This document shows positions 54,018 through 64,000 of a DNA stretch of 64,000 nucleotides, piece after piece. Each line of letters starts with the position of its first letter. Position 1 is the stretch's first letter. The DNA lies in assembly GCF_004011695.2 (NCBI RefSeq), contig NC_082422.1, positions 372,001 through 436,000 of the forward strand. The letters run 5' to 3'. The notes under the pieces were generated by a model. It was not told where the DNA came from, did not search any database, and worked only from the letters and a program-made list of their open reading frames with translations. Position numbers and translations under genes: made by a program. The stretch comes from Ascochyta rabiei. Its lineage: Eukaryota; Ascomycota; Dothideomycetes; Pleosporales; Didymellaceae.

Positions 54018-55300
54018 TCATACTACTCTAGCATCAAGCGGCTGATGTCGGATACCTATCGGCTCTCTTTGCGAGCTTGTGCTATGTAGTCGATTTAAGG
54101 TGTCGTCGTGCATTTCCGTCCACGCGCTGCCAGTGTACTTATTGCCGGGAGCGGTATCTTCAGAAAAAGTGCGCCCTCTTGGATATTCGGACAAATGAGT
54201 TCTGTCGACGGAGCTGTCCTCTTGGCGGCCGTGCGCAAGCGCATAGATCGTTGGTGCCACCGCGACAACGACAGCTAACAAGACCTCGAGTGATGCCCAC
54301 ACCGTGTGACTGCTCTGAACTCGCGAGCCTTTCCCTTTAACAATGCGGACGATGCTAATAGCGATAAGGAAGATACCGATACTGAAGAGGAACAGCACAC
54401 GGAGTCGCCTGTATGACTGATTAGAATGATGTTGTTCCAGGTTTGCCCGTGTGCGAGGACAGATTCTACTCACTGCGTTGTAGATATTGTAACCGAACAG
54501 ATAAGAGTAAAAGGCAGGGCCATGAGCAACAGATCAGTCACAATATTACTCATCTCATAGGTGATGAGCCAAATGTTACCAATAACACTGGAGCGATCAG
54601 CTTTTGGGCCTTCATCTCGAGTGGACTCTATCATACCAATTCCCAGGGTCTGGGTAGATTTGCCAGTGCAGCTCAAACGGACGACAACCAATAAAGACGG
54701 TGACCACAGAAGCAACAAAAGTCAAGGACAGCACGGTCCAGAGGCCGTAAACATGTACCCGTTCATATGGCATCTTAGCGATGATTCTTGCTAAGAGGTC
54801 AAATACAGCCATCTTAAGGCACCACAGCCTGTTACTTTGTGAATAATGAAAGCGCTCATTCAGTGGTTGGAGAACTTACAAACATGTCAACAGAGTTCGA
54901 GTCACCAAGACCAGCTTGCTTCCTATCACAACCTCAGAGGCTGAGGAACCAAACTCAGGTTCAAGATGAAGCTGAAGGCGGTGCTCTGTCGATAGAACTG
55001 CATTCGAGATTAGCCTGCAGCTCTTGCAACGAGATCGACATACATACTCCTTATCGAGCCATAGATCAATAGAAAATAATTGGCAGCCAGTCGCGTGATT
55101 GTAATTACAGCAGCCAATAAGCACCAGTAGTCACCACGTATAAGACGCTGTTTTCTCCATAGTCGGAGTCCGATCCGGAGGGCGATCAACGCGACGGCCA
55201 GCAGAAGGCATACCCACATGGAAATCGCGGAGGACGGGCTTGTCGGCATTGCGACGAACGGTGCGGTGTTGCCGAACGACGGAAATGAAGCGTGGGCCAA
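54018..55300 (-). pseudogene. Rhodopsin-like 7-TM (PTH11/SAT4-type) protein gene, fragmented
   Basis: Minus-strand pieces of a fungal integral membrane protein of the PTH11/SAT4 rhodopsin-like class. ATG 55300 starts MAHASFPSFGNTAPF, then helix ISMWVCLLLAVALIALRIGL and the family's RGDYW after the first helix. Next a GTAAGT-type intron (about 54891 to 54840), then VYGLWTVLSLTFVASVVTVF and CRPFELHWQIYPDPGNW, a strong family signature. A frame change leads to NIVTDLLLMALPFTL and a last helix pair (LFLFSIGIFLIAISIVRIVK and LLAVVVAVAPTIYALA) with a polar tail ending at 54018. The frame change after PDPGNW (about 54630) has no clear splice pair, so the gene may be broken. These proteins are proposed membrane sensors; ligand unknown. 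Confidence 0.6.
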
Positions 55301-56597
55301 CGCGGGCGTCTACATGGAGTGCAGATGTCGAGATCGGAGACCGCAGAGCAAGGTCATGTCCCGTCGTCTTATGGCATCGGAGCTGTCTGGCAATTATGCA
55401 AGCCACATGCCGTCAGGAAGCCGTCTATGGTCTGGTTACGGTTGCGCAGCTCATGATTGGGTCTGTGACACGCGTCTGATGAGCCGCGGCCGACACCATG
55501 ACATAACGACTCACCCTCATCGAATTCCACTACTACGCAAAAGCCTTCCCAAAACATCAGCCCAAGGGTCTGGGTCTTGCGCAAAGCGGCAGATGAGCTA
55601 ACAAGAGTTCGAGACTTTCCGCTTCGCGGGCTTCGCGGACTCGGCGCCGTGGATCCGAGGCCAAATGCGGGAAAATCCAAGGGTCGACTAAGAGCTGAGG
55701 TAGCGTATTTTTTGGCCCGTCGCAAAGCCACCAGCTCTGACTTTTCCGAGCACATGACAAGCTTGGTCTTGATCATGTGTCAACTTACATGAAGTCTATC
55801 CTATGTGTCGCCATTACTGAGTCACAGCTTTACCGACATACTAGCAGTCAAGCCACACAGTATTCGACTTTTCTGTTTACAACCTTCTTGATATCAGAGG
55901 GCTAGTGCAGGTTTTCTTTTTTCGCCAGAGCCGTGGTGCTCTCGACAATATTGCGGAGGAAAGCTTCCAAGGTTGAGCATACGGTCAGTTCAGTAAGCGA
56001 CGAGAAAAGAGCTGAAACCGAGAGACAGGAAACGAGTAAGCATGACCACCAGATAGTACAACCATGAGCTTACCTCATTAACGCGAACGAGGGGACAATG
56101 TCCAAATCAGCTTTTGGAAATCCTCGAGTTCAGTGAGTGATTGGGTTTTGTCTATCAGACGACCTTCCATGGGCTTTGTTGCCAACCCTAGTAAGCGAAC
56201 ATGATTCGATTATACATACTTGAAGGCGCCTAAGACAATCAGAAAGGTGGATTATCAAAGTCGTGATGTGAAGGAAGGCCAGCAGTGGCGGCTAACAACA
56301 CGCAGTCCGTGCTTAAACGGTCTGAGGAAGGTGAAGGAATCATGATCGGGTAGAGAAGAGTGGAGGATATCAAGTCTTCGCATAATCCAGTCATCTTCAG
56401 TTATGACCTGAGTGCTGCGAAGCTTCCACTTTAACATACAGGTCTTGTGTTCTCTACTGCCACCGTCGACATGTGTTTGAAGGGTGCCTTCCCTGGTACT
56501 ACTCGCGCACGTGCCCACGCACAAACGGTCAGCCTCACATCGATCGCCAACTGCGCTTCACCTCTCGCCCTACTGACCAGACACTGTATCAACTCCT
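55301..56597. other. Intergenic region
   Basis: Overlapping open frames on both strands (for example 55369-55776 minus) show no domain. No repeats evident. Probably the promoter of the 7-TM gene to the left and of the RING gene to the right. Confidence 0.45.
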
Positions 56598-57913
56598 ATG
56601 GTCGGTATGTGTGACTACATGGACACAAATCTGGAGACTGACACCGCAACTGCAGGCGCGGCAGGTCTGTTAAACTCGTTGAGACAACGCTGATTGAGAA
56701 GAGCTAACCACAAATAGTGCGCCAACGCGTACGGAAGCGCCTGGAAATACTGCGACGATTTCAAACGCAGCTCGAAGAAGACAATCGTGGGGTTCCAGAA
56801 GATCTCTTAGACCTACGTTTGTCTACGCTATGTGACCTGACTCTGCAATCTATCAAGTCGGAAGCATGTTCGTCGATTCCGAATGGAGAAACGGATCTCT
56901 CGCTTGCTGAAGAGGCAGCAAAGAAAGCACGAGACTGGATCTTCCATACTCTCTGCTGGCACTTCCACAAATACCACACAGCTAAAGCTCGTAACAAGGT
57001 CTTCCTGAGGTCAGCAATTGAGAAGGAGATGCGGGGTCGAGCCGAGGAATGGAGTGATCAAGAGCGTTTCTTCATGGCCGTTACAGACGTCAAGCTTGAC
57101 ACTTGGGTGGAACGACTGAAGACCGCGTTCCAAGTAGCTCTGCAGGGCGACTTCGCAAATCGATTAGCGCCCGTAGAGAACAAGGCTTCCCAACACCTCG
57201 AACGATCTAGACGAGCCAAGATCACGGGTAGAAAAGCAGACGAAATTCGAACAAGAATAGTTGACAGGATGCAGACAGAACGTGTCGATCATTTCGCATG
57301 CGCTGTGCCTCTGTCGAGCATCGAACACATACGCGGGCGTTCTGGTCCGGAATCAACATGTCCTATCTGCCACCATTCCTTCACCAACATGCACGCATAC
57401 TCTATCGAAGAGCTCCTGGCTGACTTTCCGGTCCGAATCAAGTATTGTGGTCATATTATCGGAAAATCGTGCCTGGAACAGTGGATGGACACACCAAAGA
57501 TAGACGAGGCGAAATATCCAAACCGCAGCTGTCCGCTATGCCGCGTCAAGATCGAGGGTGTGCCAGCACCAACGGTACCAACTCAGACAAACAATCACAT
57601 CAGAAAGAACCTGACAGCAATCGTGAACAGGAGAAAGCTGGAAGAAATGAGCGAGTGCGAGCTCGACTTCGAAGAGTGTCTTGATGCCATTAGTGCTTGC
57701 AAAAGCGAAGAAATTGCTGCAGGAGAGTTGATGGCTATGATATCGAGACAGGATAATCAGCCAAGAACAAAGCTCGAGGTACAAGGGGCGTTTCTGCAAG
57801 AAAAACTGGAGACGCTGAAGATGGAACGATGGACCTGGGGCTTTCGCAATAACATGGCGTGGAAGAAGTCAAGAGACGAATGGATGACAAGTGGCGTCCC
57901 TGGAAAACTATGA
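56598..57913 (+). CDS. RING-finger protein (possible E3 ubiquitin ligase)
   Basis: Two exons: 56598-56664 (from ATG 56598; MVGMCDYMDTNLETD) and 56718-57913, split by a 53-bp intron (GTCTGT...GCTAACC...AATAG). 1263 bases, 420 residues. Residues about 30-230 are charged helical sequence without a known domain (RQRVRKRLEILRRFQTQLEE). A RING lies at about 237-297: CPIC, then CGHIIGKSCLEQWM, then SCPLCR, with long spacing between the second and third ligand pairs. The C-terminal third is again charged helix. RING proteins usually recruit an E2 to transfer ubiquitin; substrate unknown. The start could also be the ATG at 56607. Confidence 0.8.
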
Positions 57914-58263
57914 AAAAAATACAACAGATATGCTATCGCGCAGATTTCATATTGTTTCTGATTTGTAGTTCGAAGCACCAGTGTCAACGTTCAGACGAGG
58001 TATCTGACCCAGCGTCACGTGCGCCCTGATTTTGGGTCGAAAGTTGCGTCCAGCGGTCCAGGTACGGGTTGAAACAGTACGTCTAGCATCGCGGCTGCAA
58101 TTTCACTGTTGTTTACGCGTTGCAGGGTAAGCCTAGCTGCGCGCGTGAGCGAGCTCGATTATCCAGTATTTTGCGCCATGGCGTTCGTCATACCTACCGA
58201 TGTTCCCAAATAAACAACGCACACCAGACATTCTTCCGCACTGTTCAACACGACATAGGAAGC
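57914..58263. other. Intergenic region between RING and PP2C genes
   Basis: 350 bp, tandem orientation, no feature recognised; would hold the phosphatase promoter. Confidence 0.5.
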
Positions 58264-59513
58264 ATGATGCACAGACTCAGAAGATCGCTTGACCGAGGCA
58301 GAGGAGGAGGTACACCAACAACGAACACAAATGCAGTGCAGATTACGGATGTTGGCACGTCAATAGTACGTTTCGTAGAAAACTCGCGGAGGGCCGGGTT
58401 GTGGAAACTCGCTAACCGATTCCCTGCAGATCCAAGGGGCACGCCCGCACCAAGAAGACAGGTTCATAGCTCTGCAACCCGGAAGCTTCAAGTCAAACCA
58501 AGACATCGCGCTCTTTGTGGTGCTTGATGGACAGTACGTCTACTTTCCTGGAATTTCAGTGCAACATAAACTGATTCCCTGTGCAGTGCAGGCGCAAACG
58601 TAGCAGAACATTCGCGAAAGACCCTGGCAGACTATATTGACGCGGCCCTTTCCAAGACCACATCGCACTCGCAGGAGACTTACAAGGCCGCTATTCAGGA
58701 AGCGCTCGACCAGGAAGATGAGCATGCTGATCGAGAAAGTTGGGATGATGGTTCTACTCTCGCGCTGGCTTTGATCGACACAGCACAGAAGATACTTGTT
58801 GAAGCAGACGTCGGCGATTCTCACGTGATGCTTGCTGAACGCACCAGGCGAAACCCTAATGAACAGAAAAAGCTCAACAAGCTGGATAATGCGTTGAGGG
58901 CTCACCATCTTGCCAAGGGCAAAAATGAGTGGAGTATCACACGATTGTCCACGCCTCACGACCCTGACAATCCAGTCGAGAAGAAACGAATTGAAGACGC
59001 TGGAGGCGAGGTAAAATACGATACAGGTACACCCAGGGTCGGTAAGTGAACACCCTCACTGTGTGTTTGCGATTGCCTGACAGCGTCCTACCACAATACG
59101 ATCAACACTGACCAGACGTCTCAGGCGCTCTCGCGATGTCTCGCTCCCTGGGTGATCTCGACTTGAAACTACCTAGAGTCAACAGGCTAGCCGGCCATAA
59201 TCTCACTGATCTGGACGGTGTCGAGACAGGCCTGAAGCCAGGTAGGAAGGCGTCAGCGAATCTGGTCATTAATAAGGCACATTTTAGTGTACGAGATCTC
59301 AGTGGGGGAAGCTTGCTCTTTCTTTCTTCGGACGGCATAGGTGAAGCGAGCGACGCGGAGGTGGCAACCCGACAAGCTACTAGGTGGAAAACGGAAGGAA
59401 GATCGGCGAAGCAGATCGCGACGGTTATGGCTACACGTGCTGGCAAAGTCAAAAACTCCGACAATGTTACGGTACTTGTGGTGTGCCTGGAAACGTCTAG
59501 TGGTATGCAATAA
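58264..59513 (+). CDS. PP2C-type Ser/Thr protein phosphatase
   Basis: Metal-dependent phosphatase. Four exons: 58264-58365, 58430-58533, 58587-59041, 59116-59513. Introns are 64, 53 and 74 bp (GTACGT...CTGCAG; GTACGT...GTGCAG; GTAAGT...GACCAG). The sum is 1059 bases, in frame, 352 residues. Metal-binding and core motifs visible: GARPHQEDRF (D44), VVLDGHAG (D67, completed across intron 2), DDGSTLALALI, ADVGDSHVML, AMSRSLGDLDLK, LLFLSSDGI and the C-terminal NSDNVTVLVV. The motif set is complete, so activity is likely. It is shorter than many fungal PP2Cs and has a Gly/Thr-rich start. It dephosphorylates Ser/Thr in signalling proteins; the particular pathway cannot be told from sequence. Confidence 0.9.
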
Positions 59514-61011
59514 GCCATCAGACGACCCAACAGAGGCGCCTCTTTAGTACGGTCTGTACTTCCACTACTGAAAAGAGAAATCTACCATTAGTATGTACGT
59601 GGTTTGATTTACCACATTCGTGATTTTTCCCTGACTGTGCAAGCGGTCAGCCATATGTACTCAGCCTCTGCCGAGACTTTTCAGTATTGTTCGGCTGCAT
59701 TTGTTCGATTGCACAGCCCTCTCCAACTTCTCTTAATTAATTGATCGCAACCGCAAGGATGGCCGGGCGTATGCCATATCTTTGCACACACGCGGTGTAT
59801 AAACTAAAATGCTACAGCAGATGAGAATGAGGTCTCAAAGGGTAGGGACGACAAACAAAGTAGGCTCAGCCAAGTACTGTAAGACCGCAACTTATCAAGC
59901 GCAGAGAAGAAAGAAGCCAGTAAATTGCGCTCGTCCATCAACTTATCTCTTGCGACTACAAGTACGAGACTTGCGAAAACACCGCGGGAGATAGGTGTTG
60001 CAACTTCAAGAGACAGTGCTGTCATGAAGATCATTGTTGTAATTACGACCCTCTTTCTCCCTGGGACATTTACAGCTGTAAGTTATATGTCTTCCTTGAA
60101 AGACCTGACATTAGCCCACTTTATCTAGATCTCCTTCAGTATGGCGTTCTTGGATTTAAATATAGATCTCAACTGTCCTGTATACTCGTGCTGGCTATGG
60201 CTTCATTTTGTCGTGACCCTTGGACTGATTGCTGTCGTAGTTGCAGGCACGTGATATCTATGGACAACGAAAGAGAAACAAGCGGAAAATCGATCTGCTC
60301 AAGAAATCAAACAGTGCCAGCCACCCTTGTAGATACTCACGAAGAGCGAGTTTAGTCTTGAGACAGTCCTTCTAAGGTTTGCGTCGTCCTTGCAGCCAGC
60401 GATACAGCAAGACAGATTATCGCATCCCTCAGAGTAAACCCCAACCAACCATCAATATTGCCCGTAACGAAGTCAAGCACAGCAGCATCCAGATCGTTTC
60501 ACCTTGTCACATCTTGTGTAGTGAACAGCCTGATTTCACTAAGCTCAATCAATGCGGAGTCTTTCACCGTACACAAGCTCGGAGCCTCGTCATTTTGATT
60601 ACTGCTTAGCAATGTGTTCCTGTTGCAGCCAAAAAGAGTAATTTTACTAGTACAACAATACCACAATTTAGTGCTACAATGTAGGCAAATTCCGGTGCGA
60701 CAGTTCCGTTGTTGCTAACCATTAGAGCCGTCTTGCGCATTACTGGCTGGCATGATAAGGAAGTGATTTTAGATCAGATGATCGTCCAGGGCCAAAATGC
60801 TACGTACACCGTAAGCAGTCTAGCTGACCATCAGGAAAGCAGTGTTGGCATAACGAAGGATTGTTCAACCCCTATCAATAAGTGGAACACGGACAGTACC
60901 AAGTTACATCCAAAGTACAGGGGTATTCTGCGGGCACAAATACCCCGCTCGAGTACGACCATAGCCGTCCGGTATCTTCTCATCATTGACAAGACTCAGC
61001 AATTAGTTCAT
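59514..61011. other. Intergenic region
   Basis: 1.5 kb without recognisable gene. The reading frame of the P450 stays open about 100 codons upstream of its ATG (from 60709), but this part has no P450 character. Small frames around 59804-60128 and 60379-60609 lack support. Confidence 0.5.
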
Positions 61012-62669
61012 ATGATGAACAACAGCGACTTCTTCATTGGGGGTTTCGTTGGTGTAGCACTCTTATACGCCATCGCTTCAATTGTGCGATTCTCTTTGCT
61101 GTCCCTTGCGCCTAAGAATTTTCCTCCCGGGCCACCTACACTGCCCTTTATCGGCAATGTGCACCATTTCGCTTCGAACAAGCTTCACATAAAATTCACC
61201 GAATGGCGAAAAACCTATGGCGATATCGTGGGACTCAAGGCCGGACCTGCCAACATTGTTGTCCTGAACAGTGCTGAAGTCACTCGGGAGCTGCTTGAGA
61301 AACGAGGAAATATATACTCTGGTCGGCCCACAGACTACATATTTCGAGAACACATCGTCCATGGTGCACAACATATTCTCTTCTCGCAGAACGATGCGTA
61401 CTTGAAGCGGTGGCGTTCTGCAGTGAGGTACTTGCTTGGGCCTGCCGGCACTGAGCAAGCTCTACCATTACAGAATGCGACTGCAGCATGTCTAGCATAC
61501 AACCTGGTTTTGACGCCTAAGATGTTCCAGGACCATCTGCACAATTGGGGCCTGGGAACACCGTTAAGCGCAATATGTGGCCATCGAGGAGCACAGAAAG
61601 ACAAAAACCTCATCAAGCTGTTCTACGGCAACCAGAAGAATTGGTTGGAGCTGTTGAATCCCGGATCTGCTCCTCCGGTCGGCATGTTGCCGTTCCTGAA
61701 ATACGTGCCCGAGTTTCTAGCCAGGTGGAAGGGCCAAGCGAAAGAGTTGCGCAAGAACCAGCTGGGTTTCTACTACATGATGTTGAACTCCGCTAAAGAT
61801 GAGCTTGAGCGTAATAAAAACCGAGAAAACGACAGGCCTGATGGTTTCGTGTCGTTGATGGAGAGGCTTCTGCAAGAGCAAGGAGAAAAGGGAGGATTTG
61901 ATGATCATCAGCTTGCGTACCTCGGGGGTGGCTTGCTCGATGCTGCAGTCGATACTACATACCTCAGTGCCCTTACTTTTATCAAAGCATTGGGTGCTCA
62001 TCCTGAGATTTTGAAGCGTGCGCAGGCCGAGGTGGACAATTTCTCTTCCGCAAGCCAGCCACCCCGATTGAAGGATCTGGAGAAGCTGCAGTATCTGAAG
62101 GCGTGCTTTTTCGAGGTAAGCTGCCATATCAGGAAGATGCACTAGCCAACAGTGAAGACTAACTTCAGTAGGTCCTGCGCTGGCGCCCAGTAGCCGCTGT
62201 CAACCTGCCGCACACCCTGGATGTCGACGACATCTTTCGCGGCTACCACATCCCCAAAGGAACAGTGGTGTTGCAAAATATCTGGGCCGACTCTCACGAC
62301 CCTTCGATCTACCCATCACCATCCACATTTGATCCCGAGCGCTACCTCACCAACCCCTACGGAACACAGATGTCAGCAGAAGCCTGTCAGGCCGAAGGCA
62401 GGAAGATATCCTACGCTTTTGGCAGCGGCCGACGCCAGTGTCCTGGTAATGTCTTTGCGCAGAATGGGTTTTTGGCCATGGCAGCCAAACTCGTCTGGGC
62501 TTTCGATGTTGTGGCGAAAGAGCCGTTGGATCTGAGTGTCGAGACAGGATTTCATGGTGGACTTCTGTTGGGATCTGAGCCATTTGAGGTTGATTTCGTG
62601 CCAAGAAGTGAGGCACGGAGACAGGCTATCATCGAAGATTTTGAGAAGACAAGGAACTGGTTAGATTGA
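61012..62669 (+). CDS. Cytochrome P450 monooxygenase
   Basis: Heme-thiolate oxygenase anchored in the ER membrane. Two exons: 61012-62115 and 62172-62669, split by a 56-bp intron (GTAAGC...CAGTAG); 533 residues. N-terminal membrane anchor about 7-30 (FFIGGFVGVALLYAIASIV) followed by the proline hinge FPPGPPTLPFIGN. I-helix segment LLDAAVDTTYLSAL, where the usual glycine of the AGxDT motif is alanine. ExxR at E368-R371 (EVLR, right at the exon joint). PERF-like DPERYL. Heme loop FGSGRRQCPG with ligand C458. The start was chosen at the paired ATG just before the anchor. The substrate cannot be predicted; no biosynthetic backbone gene is adjacent. Confidence 0.92.
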
Positions 62670-62786
62670 AACTATGTGGTGCTGACTTTTGGGTAGGCAA
62701 CAGACTGATAGAGATGTGGAAAACCAAAATTACTCGAGTGATCGTAAATTACTTGCATCTTCCTCCTTACGGTTTTTGAAAAAGTG

Positions 62787-63383
62787 CTAGCAAGCTAGCT
62801 GCTGCTGTGAGCCTTTGCTGTCGTCCTTGAGGCCTTCTGTGTTCATCAGAGTAGCGAAAAGCGCCATATACTCCTCGTTGGAACGGTTCCGGGTATAGAT
62901 CTGTGGAGGATATGGGTACCGTTTGATCACTGACTTCTGATGCACGATGGGCTTTTGAGACTTGCACGAGTCTTCTTCAACTAAGCCTTGATGTGGAACC
63001 TCAAGAGATTCTTCGCATTCCCGTAGCTTTTTCGACTTCTCCTCGTGTGTCTGATCCTGTCCAGCAGATGCATAGCTACTCATAGAGCCGCTCAAAGAGC
63101 CACTCATGTCTTCTTCGAAAAAGCTCTCGTATTCTTCTGGGCTTAACTCATTTTTAGAGGGCCGTAGCTTTGGCTGGTACTGATTAGGATATAGCACTCC
63201 GACTGGGTGGCCTTCGACTCGGCCTGTTATCATCCATTTGCTGATGGGACCAGCTGCTGTGGGATCACGCAGCTTATCAATGAGGTCTACATAATTTTTA
63301 ACGGGCTTGTTGTGGCGGCTAGGCCGGGGGTTAGTTGGAGGTGTGGAGTTCGACTTTGAGATGTCAAGGAATTTCGGTGCCAT
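62787..63383 (-). CDS. Hypothetical protein
   Basis: From ATG 63383 (MAPKFLDISKSNSTPPTNPR) 198 codons; the frame is open up to 63584 but upstream codons look like leader. Polar, Ser/Lys/Glu-rich with probable disorder: SPEEYESFFEEDMSGSLSG, then basic stretches and NEEYMALFATLMNTEGL. No membrane segment, no known domain. It is convergent with the P450 gene, with 117 bp between stop codons. Family not recognised. Confidence 0.5.
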   Translation of the reverse strand: MAPKFLDISKSNSTPPTNPRPSRHNKPVKNYVDLIDKLRDPTAAGPISKWMITGRVEGHPVGVLYPNQYQPKLRPSKNELSPEEYESFFEEDMSGSLSGSMSSYASAGQDQTHEEKSKKLRECEESLEVPHQGLVEEDSCKSQKPIVHQKSVIKRYPYPPQIYTRNRSNEEYMALFATLMNTEGLKDDSKGSQQQLAC

Positions 63384-63905
63384 GTGTAGATGTGTCTGCA
63401 GCTTACTCAAATTTATGTATGGTTGACTCCAAGACTGGGAGGGGTTATTCGATGGTCTATATGTTCTGAGACCGTTTAGAATCAACCTTGTTCGTGAATG
63501 ATGCGCAACAGAGCGCTTGAGCGCTTGAGTGCTTTTGGTGCACATGGTGTTTTTCCACTGCTTTGGTTGCAGTGCTAGACCCAAGATGAAAAGTTAAACA
63601 TTGTGAGCTTCTCTATGTCTGCACAGAGAAAGTACTTGGTCTGCTCAGTTACGGCAACGTTGAAAAGGTGTTGAGTGTTGACGATGAGCAAGGTGAGGCA
63701 GTTGTGGTGTGGTCCTTTGGACGCAGTGCACAGGCCAACAGATGGAGCTCAGGGAAGAATGAACTCTGCGACTTCCGCCGAGCGCGCCAGTCGTCACCAA
63801 TTGCAACGTAAACACTAATCCACCCAAACGCTCCCGCACCTCGCCGTGAGGAATGCTTCTCTAGCAGAAGCTGCTCACTATGAAGCTTAACACGGTAGTC
63901 CGAAC
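63384..63905. other. Divergent intergenic region
   Basis: Between the starts of the minus hypothetical gene and the plus partial gene; likely both promoters. The minus open frames at 63645-63981 are antisense to the partial gene start and not supported. Confidence 0.45.
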
Positions 63906-64000
63906 ATGGATCATTGGGGCGATCCTTGGGCCGACAATGCCAGCCACAGATCACCAACAAAGGACGCGGTAGCGTCACCACTCCCGCCGGCCTTCACGTT
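63906..64000 (+). CDS. 5' end of a gene running off the window
   Basis: ATG 63906 opens MDHWGDPWADNASHRSPTKD followed by AVASPLPPAFT, with the frame open to the last base. The Trp/Asp/Pro-rich opening (WGDPWAD) resembles N-termini of fungal proteins with short acidic start motifs. The divergent start arrangement supports a real gene. Function not assignable from 31 residues. Confidence 0.5.
   Translation, partial: MDHWGDPWADNASHRSPTKDAVASPLPPAFT

Noticed and set aside
60709..61011. In-frame extension upstream of the P450 ATG
   Set aside because: No membrane-anchor or P450 character; the anchor begins just after the paired ATG at 61012.
1..64000. CRISPR arrays, rRNA and tRNA genes
   Set aside because: No spaced direct-repeat array, no rRNA-like conserved blocks, and no cloverleaf with a convincing T-loop was found by eye; tRNAs cannot be excluded without a covariance search.

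Overview
This is a eukaryotic, almost certainly filamentous ascomycete, window. The genes carry 45-75 bp introns with GTAAGT/GTACGT-type donors and CTAAC/CTGAC-like branch points. The gene set fits a fungus: a PTH11/SAT4-type 7-TM protein, a fungal cytochrome P450, a Ctk1-type kinase and GTP cyclohydrolase I. The repeats show repeat-induced point mutation (RIP): CpA is turned into TpA on both strands, so CAG/CAA codons appear as TAG/TAA. A Dothideomycete (Pleosporales-like) source is my inference, not a proven call.

Layout. 1-22,490 is a TA/TAG-rich, RIP-mutated transposon compartment. It holds the 3' part of a Ty3/gypsy chromovirus on the + strand (1-5,594, with an unusual extra ORF region after the chromodomain). 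It also holds a complete second Ty3/gypsy element on the - strand (7,222-14,522, 202-bp LTRs), an unidentified mutated ORF (14,523-15,660), and a second 3' end of the first element (15,909-17,084). Then come a RIP-mutated histone H3-like gene (18,077-18,530), a CCCTAC/GGGTAG inverted minisatellite, and Fot1/pogo-type DNA transposon ends with one whole copy (20,363-22,490). 22,493-26,137 is an island with the 5' fragment of an RNA-binding-protein gene and a large coiled-coil protein gene. 27,556-36,733 is a second repeat block: a copia 3' end, a truncated second copy of the - strand gypsy element, and an inverted second Fot1 copy. From 36,736 to the end the DNA is balanced in base composition and gene-bearing.

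Gene block. In order: RRM-protein pseudogene 3' part (+), dienelactone hydrolase with one frameshift (-), GTP cyclohydrolase I (-), Ctk1/CDK12-like CTD kinase (+), a spacer with old local duplications, a decayed SNF2 helicase (-), two small hypothetical genes, a coding remnant, a fragmented rhodopsin-like 7-TM gene (-), a RING protein (+), a PP2C phosphatase (+), a cytochrome P450 (+), a hypothetical protein (-), and the first codons of a gene running off the right end.

Best discoveries. (i) The two halves of one RRM gene lie 14 kb apart in opposite orientation, each abutting a Fot1 copy. This is what transposon insertion followed by inversion between the two inverted Fot1 copies would produce. 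(ii) A RIP-mutated histone H3-like gene is hidden in the AT-rich block; three of its in-frame TAG stops fall where H3 has glutamine. (iii) A tract of about 4.3 kb is nearly identical between the two mutated gypsy copies but flanked by clearly diverged homologous sequence, suggesting gene conversion or post-RIP copying. (iv) The - strand gypsy element carries a putative spliced ORF on its opposite strand. All alignments were made by eye; no searches were run.
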